From Tyto alba (Eukaryota > Chordata > Aves > Strigiformes > Tytonidae): a DNA stretch of 64,000 nucleotides. Positions 53,101-64,000 of the stretch are shown here, in pieces. Position 1 is the first letter of the stretch. Each line of letters starts with the position of its first letter. Made by a program: the position numbers and the translations under genes. The notes under the pieces are model-generated. The model did not search any database, was not told the DNA's origin, and was given only the letters and a program-made list of their open reading frames with translations. Location of the stretch: NCBI RefSeq assembly GCF_018691265.1, contig NW_024881278.1:310001-374000 (forward strand), written 5' to 3'.

Positions 53101-56100
53101 GATTTATTTTACTTTCATTCCCCCCTCCCCAAATAAGAGCATCCACATGGAGTAATCAAAGTAGAAATTCCTTAAATTCACATGTTTCTTCGGTCTAAAT
53201 GGTTTCACTTTTTTGGGCTTGGGTGAAGTTTGATGTACTTATGTTTTCCCCATACCTTTGAGATCTATTTTAAGTCACAAAGTCAAGCTGTGAAAGGACT
53301 GGGAAGCTTGTGCTAAAAGTTGAAATGCTTCTTATTTTCCTCCGTTTTAGTGCTATACTTGTACAATACGCTTCCCAGTGGGCTGGCTGTATTTTATGAG
53401 TTAAAACATAATGTGAAATAAAAGATGAGGTCTTCTTAGTCTCTGTCTTTTAAAATGTACTTCCACAAGAATGCTGGAGGCTTTTTGTAACAAATTATCT
53501 GGTATCTGAGGCTTGATATTTGCCATGTTTATGTAAGATTGTGATTTAATGTAACTTTTTAAAATTAAACTCAGAAGGCATAGCATAGTTAAACTTTGAG
53601 TGAAGAAAATTTTACCGTTAGTTCAGTAATATATTAAGTTCTGTTCTACTCTTAATGCAAATAACACTTCTGCTGTAACGTAAATCTAAATAAACAGTCA
53701 TATAAATGTATGCATATTTTTACTGCACTGTGATCAAGATTGTCTGAGTTCATATGAGAACAAAATTGCTTTTGAAATTTCAGTGCATTAAAGCTGTGTA
53801 TGTATATCCAGGAATATGGCATATGGAGATTTCTTTAAGCTTCAAGTGTGAAGTGCCTTTTAGACTGCTAGCATGTTCCCTGCAGTTGTCCCCACTTGTT
53901 GTTCCAGATGAATTCCTGATTCTTTCTAAAAATTAGTTTCTGGATATGAGAGCACTTTTTTCCCAGCATACTGCTGCTTTGGGCTGAGTTTTTTATGATT
54001 TGGAGGAATTGCAGAAAGTCAGCAAGAGCTCTTGGGCAGCTCAGCGCTGTTGAGCCAGCTTCCAGGATTGTTCTATGGCAAAGTGCCAGCAGACTTTCCT
54101 GCTTGCATTTATCAGAGGAGAAACCTTGTTCATTTTTATTCTTGATCGTAAAATAGCCTGTTTCAGGATTGCCTTTTGGTAGGTACCTCATTCTCAAAAA
54201 CATTTTGAAGAAAATGGTGAGGCATTAGAGCAGAAGCTGAGGTAACTGGTGTTCAGTGCTCTTCAGGTTCTCATGAGCATTGCTTGCTTATGTAGTATTT
54301 GCCTACAGAGCAGATAACTAGGTCACACTACAGATCAGGCTTGCTTTGCCAGCTATGCAAGTGTTTTGTTGCCTTGCTGTCAGCTTCAGGATATCTGAAG
54401 AAATTATAATGGGCTTTGAAGAGGCTTCTCTGAAGCAGCACTAGCTCGAGCTCATTGTTCCAAGTATTGCAGTGTGCATCTTCCACTTCTAACGTGGGAG
54501 CATTTGTGCACTGAACTTCTTGGGTTAATGTTTTGAGGGGCAATAAGTACCACTAGCACCTGCCACCAAGTGATCTGGAGTTAAGCTTAAGCAAATTCAG
54601 TTACGATTTCCCTGCCTCTCATATGCTGTTGTGTCTTCTGTATATAGAAGCTGATTTGTGATCTCTCCTCCCAGATGAATTGGGGAACCTGCAGTTCACA
54701 GGCTTCAGTGATTAGATTTAGAAAGGAAGACAGAAGTCTAGATTGTGATGTAAGCCCTGAAGTAGAAGATTTTGTATCCAACGTGATACCTGCTATTGTT
54801 ATACCTGCATTTTTTTCATAAGTATAAATTTATTTTCTGTCATTGCCTTTCTAGATAGATGCTTCCCTGACAGCTTAAGAGAAGGACTACCATAGTCTAA
54901 TTTTGCACTGAGTGAGGAAGATTTCCTTTGTATCTGTTTGGAATTTCCTGGTTTTATAAATATCTAATCCTTGTGTTATGCAACAGGTAGAACAAAATAC
55001 CTTGTCTTCCACTTTTCGGTATCTTTCAGAGCTTGCGACCTAGAATGTAGAGTACTTGTTTTATTAGAAAATTCCCTTAGCAATCTATTTTCCAAGTTTG
55101 TTTTCTTCACACAGCCAGGATACTGCACCTATAGTATTGTGAATCATTACAATCGTTATAAACCAGTATTTTTTCAAAATATTATTAAAAAGCACGACTA
55201 TAATACTACTGATAATCAGAAATCTACACCTCTTTCCTGTAATAATACAGTATTCTTCACAGGACACTATCTAAAAAAAATAAAAACCCATACACTTTGA
55301 TTTAGCATCTACCTGATTTATTCTTTAGGGGGCACTCCACAGCTATAGAAGAATCAGAGGGATTTGCAGAGAACCTTGGATTTGTTTCCAGTGATACCAC
55401 TTCACTTTCTATAACCTCCTCTTCTGTACTGTCAGGGGGCAGTGTAGGATGAAAGTCATTGCTGTAATTTAAGCTGAGTTCTGACTAAGACTGTTTTTGA
55501 TAGCAGTTTATGGTAATTATACAATGTTAGAATGTAAACATTCAAATTCTGTGTGCAGATAAGTGTCTTCATTCTAGTTCACAGCACTGCTCTTATTTGC
55601 CATTTGTGTTGGTCTTACACTTAAGAAGAGACATACTTCTACATACTACTTTCTAAAAGTTAAACCTGGAGCATAATTGAACTCACTGGACTTTGATTTA
55701 GTTTGTATATACAGTTGGAAATATGGGTTACTTCCAGTGGATCCTGATGGGGAAATGTTAGTCTTAAACAATTACTTTCTCTCCAGCACTGTATATAAAC
55801 ACGTATTTTGCTTTTGAACATGGATTTCTCTGTGATGAATACCGAAATTTTTGCAACTGGAGAGAAACTGCTGTAATAAGCATTTTATAAACTCAACATA
55901 GGATTAGAATGCTTTGCAGTGATGAACATTTATCTGTACCAGTGTGTTTCTGAAGAGAATGTACAGGGAGTCATTTTTTTTTTCCAGATATTTGAGCTGA
56001 TAAGGTGCTACATTGAGGAAATTTCTGATTGCTTTCTAGGGGTTTATTTTTCTTTTTGTTTAGTTTTGCACTGTCCTGATATACATTAGCCTACATTTGC

Positions 56101-57449
56101 AACAGGCTTCTGGGATTTTTTCCAAATTTCAAAAACTTTTGGGATATAGGTCATTTTTGTTCTGCCTTATGCTAGGCACCATGCATCTGTGTTATTTTGA
56201 CTGGAGCATTTACGTAATGTAGACAGTATTGAAAATAAATAATTTCATAAGCTTTGTTCCATGTTGAGCCTAATTTTCATCAGTTTTGTCCTGTGTTTTA
56301 TGTGCCTTTTGCTACTTCATCTCCTGTAGTACCCTTACAAGCAAATGGCAAAGTATTTTAGGACCTAATAAGGCTTGTTTTCAAGGAGACAAGGCTAAAA
56401 CAATATTGTCCATTGTTGAAGAGTAACTAGCCAGAGATGATAGGAAATCCAGCCAAACTTTCAATGGGACTTGGCAAGGAGGCAGTGCACAAGGCAAAGA
56501 GCATCCTTTGAATTCTCATGCAGGGAAGATGCAAAATCTGAGAGGTAGTTACATATTTTTCGTAGCTTTCTTTCAGGACTTATGCCAGTGGTGCTGTACC
56601 TGCCTCATTTGTCTGAAGACCTCTCTAAACTTAGATGATCTACACAACTGAAGCAAAGGGAAGGTGATCCCTCTCTGTTAAATCTAGAGGGTAGAGGAAT
56701 ATGACAAGGGTAGTCTGTTCCTTCTTGGAGTAATGCATTCTCCCTGAGACCTTTTGAGGAGAAGTAATGCTTGTTATGGTGCGTTGTCAGCTCTACTTCA
56801 GTTGTTGCATGACTAGGCACTCATGCCTAATGCCTCCTAGGTCAAGAGTATGACAGATAATGCTACATGAACCAAAGGTGACTAGAATAAATGTTGTGGT
56901 CATCCTTATGACTGAAAGCACTAATAAAGTAGTCTTTGGCATTGCCAGCTATTGCACTGAATGATTAACTCTGGTCAGGTAAAAAAAATAATGCTATTCT
57001 ATGACCCATTCAAATGTCAGACATTAATATGTTTTTTTTCAGTTGTATTTTGCTTCACAGTGGAAGCAAACTGTGTGATTGCACTGTTTCCAAGGGTGTC
57101 TTATTCTGATCCGTGCCAGCCTGTCGCTTCACTTTTACCACCTCTGTCAAAACAAATCTTCCAGTTATGTTGAGTCAGTGCTTGGTGTGTAATATTCTGA
57201 AATGCTTCTTGTCCAGTTTTAGTTTTTAACTTCATTTTTTTTTGTCCTTTGAGAAAAGTTGATTTAGAATATGAAGGCATTAATGTAGCTGTGTATTCGG
57301 ATAGGTATTTATGTACCCTGGTTTTACAGGCTGGCCATGGTTAGGTGCCCCTGTGTTTTTGAAGGAGGAACATTTAGTTCTCCCACCATCCCTCTGATTA
57401 TTGTTCCCCCCCCCCCTTTTCTTTTTTTTTTTGCATTAAAAAAAAAATC

Positions 57450-58075
57450 ATGGTCCTGGTGGATAATAAGCTGAATGCAAGCCAGCAGAACACCCTTACA
57501 GCAACAAAGGCCTGTATTGCTGTATTAGCAAGTGTGTAGCCGTCAGGTTGAGGGAAGCGGCAGTACCTGTTCAGTACCAGTAGGGCTGCATCAGGAGAAC
57601 TGTGTCCAGCTTGGGCTTCCTGTTGACATTGGTGTACTGAAACAAGCCCACTGGAAGGGCTTGTCAAAATGACATGAGGAACGGAGCATGTGATGAAGGA
57701 GAAACTGGGAGTGTAGGCTTATTCATTCTGGAGAAAAGGGGTCTGAAGGAGGGGAAACCTTTTTGCTATCTTTGTGTGATGGGGTGGAGAAGACAGAGAA
57801 AGACTCACAGCTGCAGAGTGTTTCCACATATTCCACTATGAAAAGGCAATAAGGGAAGTCCTGCTAGGCTACTAGAAAAAAAAAAAAATTTGCCATGCAG
57901 TATTTCAGACATTGGAACAGACTGTTCAGAAACCTTGTGGCATGTCCATCCTGAGAGCAATTCAAAACTCAGTATGGCCCTAGGCAACCTAATCTGTTGG
58001 CTCCAGTTGAGCTGGAGGTTGGATAAGATAATCGTCAAGGTCCCTTCCAACCTGAATTATTGATTATCTTGTTGT
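57450..58075 (+). mobile_element. Old CR1 LINE 3' fragment
   Basis: A degraded CR1 RT/3' region. Recognisable blocks in order are tggataataagctgaatgca (ctgaacatgagccagcag-type), cacccttacagcaacaaagg, aggagaactgtgtccagctt, agactgttcagaaaccttgt and the end gttggataagataatcgtca followed by ccttccaacctgaattattg. Borders are approximate. Confidence 0.75.
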
Positions 58076-58551
58076 TAGTGAGGTGAGAGCCCTTGTAATC
58101 TTCTTCTTATAAAAGCTTTTGGTCCAGCTTGCCTGTTCCAGAAGCGTTTATAGCTGTTAAGCATACAGACATCCCATAGAGTTCATCTTATGCTGTAGAA
58201 TGGTATATATGGGGATCTCCTTCCTCACTTGTTCGTCTCAAGATTTAACACCTCCAGTGGGTTCTTGTTTTGGGGGTGTATGATAAATCAAACTAGTTTT
58301 GAGGTAAATAATATGTGCTTCAGTGTCTATATCTGGAGGACTAGTGACTACTGCTCTCATTTTACTGAGATTAAGCTCTTAGCAGGCAGTTGTCTCACCT
58401 GTGTCAGTAAAGCACCTGGTTATTTCATTAATAACAAGCAGGAGCATGCAAATTCAGCAGATGGTTGGATTTCTTCCTAGGTCAGACTTCTGGATCTGCA
58501 CATACCAAAATGCATGTAACACTTCTTGTATTTGACTTTCAATGTTCACAG

Positions 58552-58679
58552 CAATTGGAAGAAAAAAGTGAGGATGAAGAGGATAAAGAGTGCTTAAAGC
58601 AAGCAATAACTGCCCTACTAAATCTTCAAAGCAGTATGGAACGGATATGCTCTAAAAGTCTTGCAAAACGAAGGCTTAG
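58552..58679 (+). CDS. SOS1: SOS1 coding exon 9 (end of DH domain)
   Basis: A 128-bp exon (acceptor gttcacag, donor GTAAAC) for residues 359-400 plus two bases. It begins [20 protein letters not shown] and ends KSLAKRRL with a split Ser codon completed by the next exon. Confidence 0.98.

Positions 58680-64000
<5,321 letters not shown>

Overview
The window is nuclear DNA from a vertebrate, almost certainly a bird. Two unrelated, highly conserved genes can be read exon by exon with GT/AG junctions. The introns are large and AT-rich, and the interspersed repeats are mainly CR1 LINE fragments plus three ~1 kb endogenous-retrovirus LTRs of a type seen in birds. There are no bacterial-style operons, CRISPR arrays or phage elements. 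I cannot name the species.

Layout on the + strand. Positions 1-20045 hold the last eleven coding exons of MAP4K3 (GLK, a STE20-family MAP kinase kinase kinase kinase). They encode the final 313 residues, essentially the C-terminal CNH (citron homology) domain. A ~1.3 kb 3'UTR follows and ends at an AATAAA near 21.34 kb. About 2.5 kb of intergenic DNA separates this from a CpG-island promoter (about 23.9-25.05 kb), where SOS1 begins. SOS1, the RAS/RAC guanine-nucleotide exchange factor, is represented by coding exons 1-10 (24557-60305), giving residues 1-619: histone-fold region, DH domain, PH domain and the start of the REM domain. The rest of SOS1 (end of REM, CDC25 domain, proline-rich tail) lies beyond 64000.

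Repeats. CR1 fragments occur at about 11.77-12.34 kb, 19.56-19.86 kb, 41.57-45.0 kb (a composite) and 57.45-58.08 kb. Solo LTRs of one family lie at 12756-13778, 41940-42996 and 49100-50175. All three are antisense to the host genes, and each is flanked by a 5-bp exact or near-exact target duplication. A ~270 bp 9-bp-period polypyrimidine tandem repeat lies in SOS1 intron 10.

The two genes are neighbours rather than a functional unit, but both act in growth-factor and stress signalling upstream of MAP kinases. In mammals CDKL4 lies between them; I see no CDKL4 here. I found no convincing new biological system. The points most worth checking are the missing CDKL4, the direct LTR pair that brackets an in-frame exon block of SOS1, the long open frame inside one LTR, and a few exon-like open segments in SOS1 introns that could also be chance.
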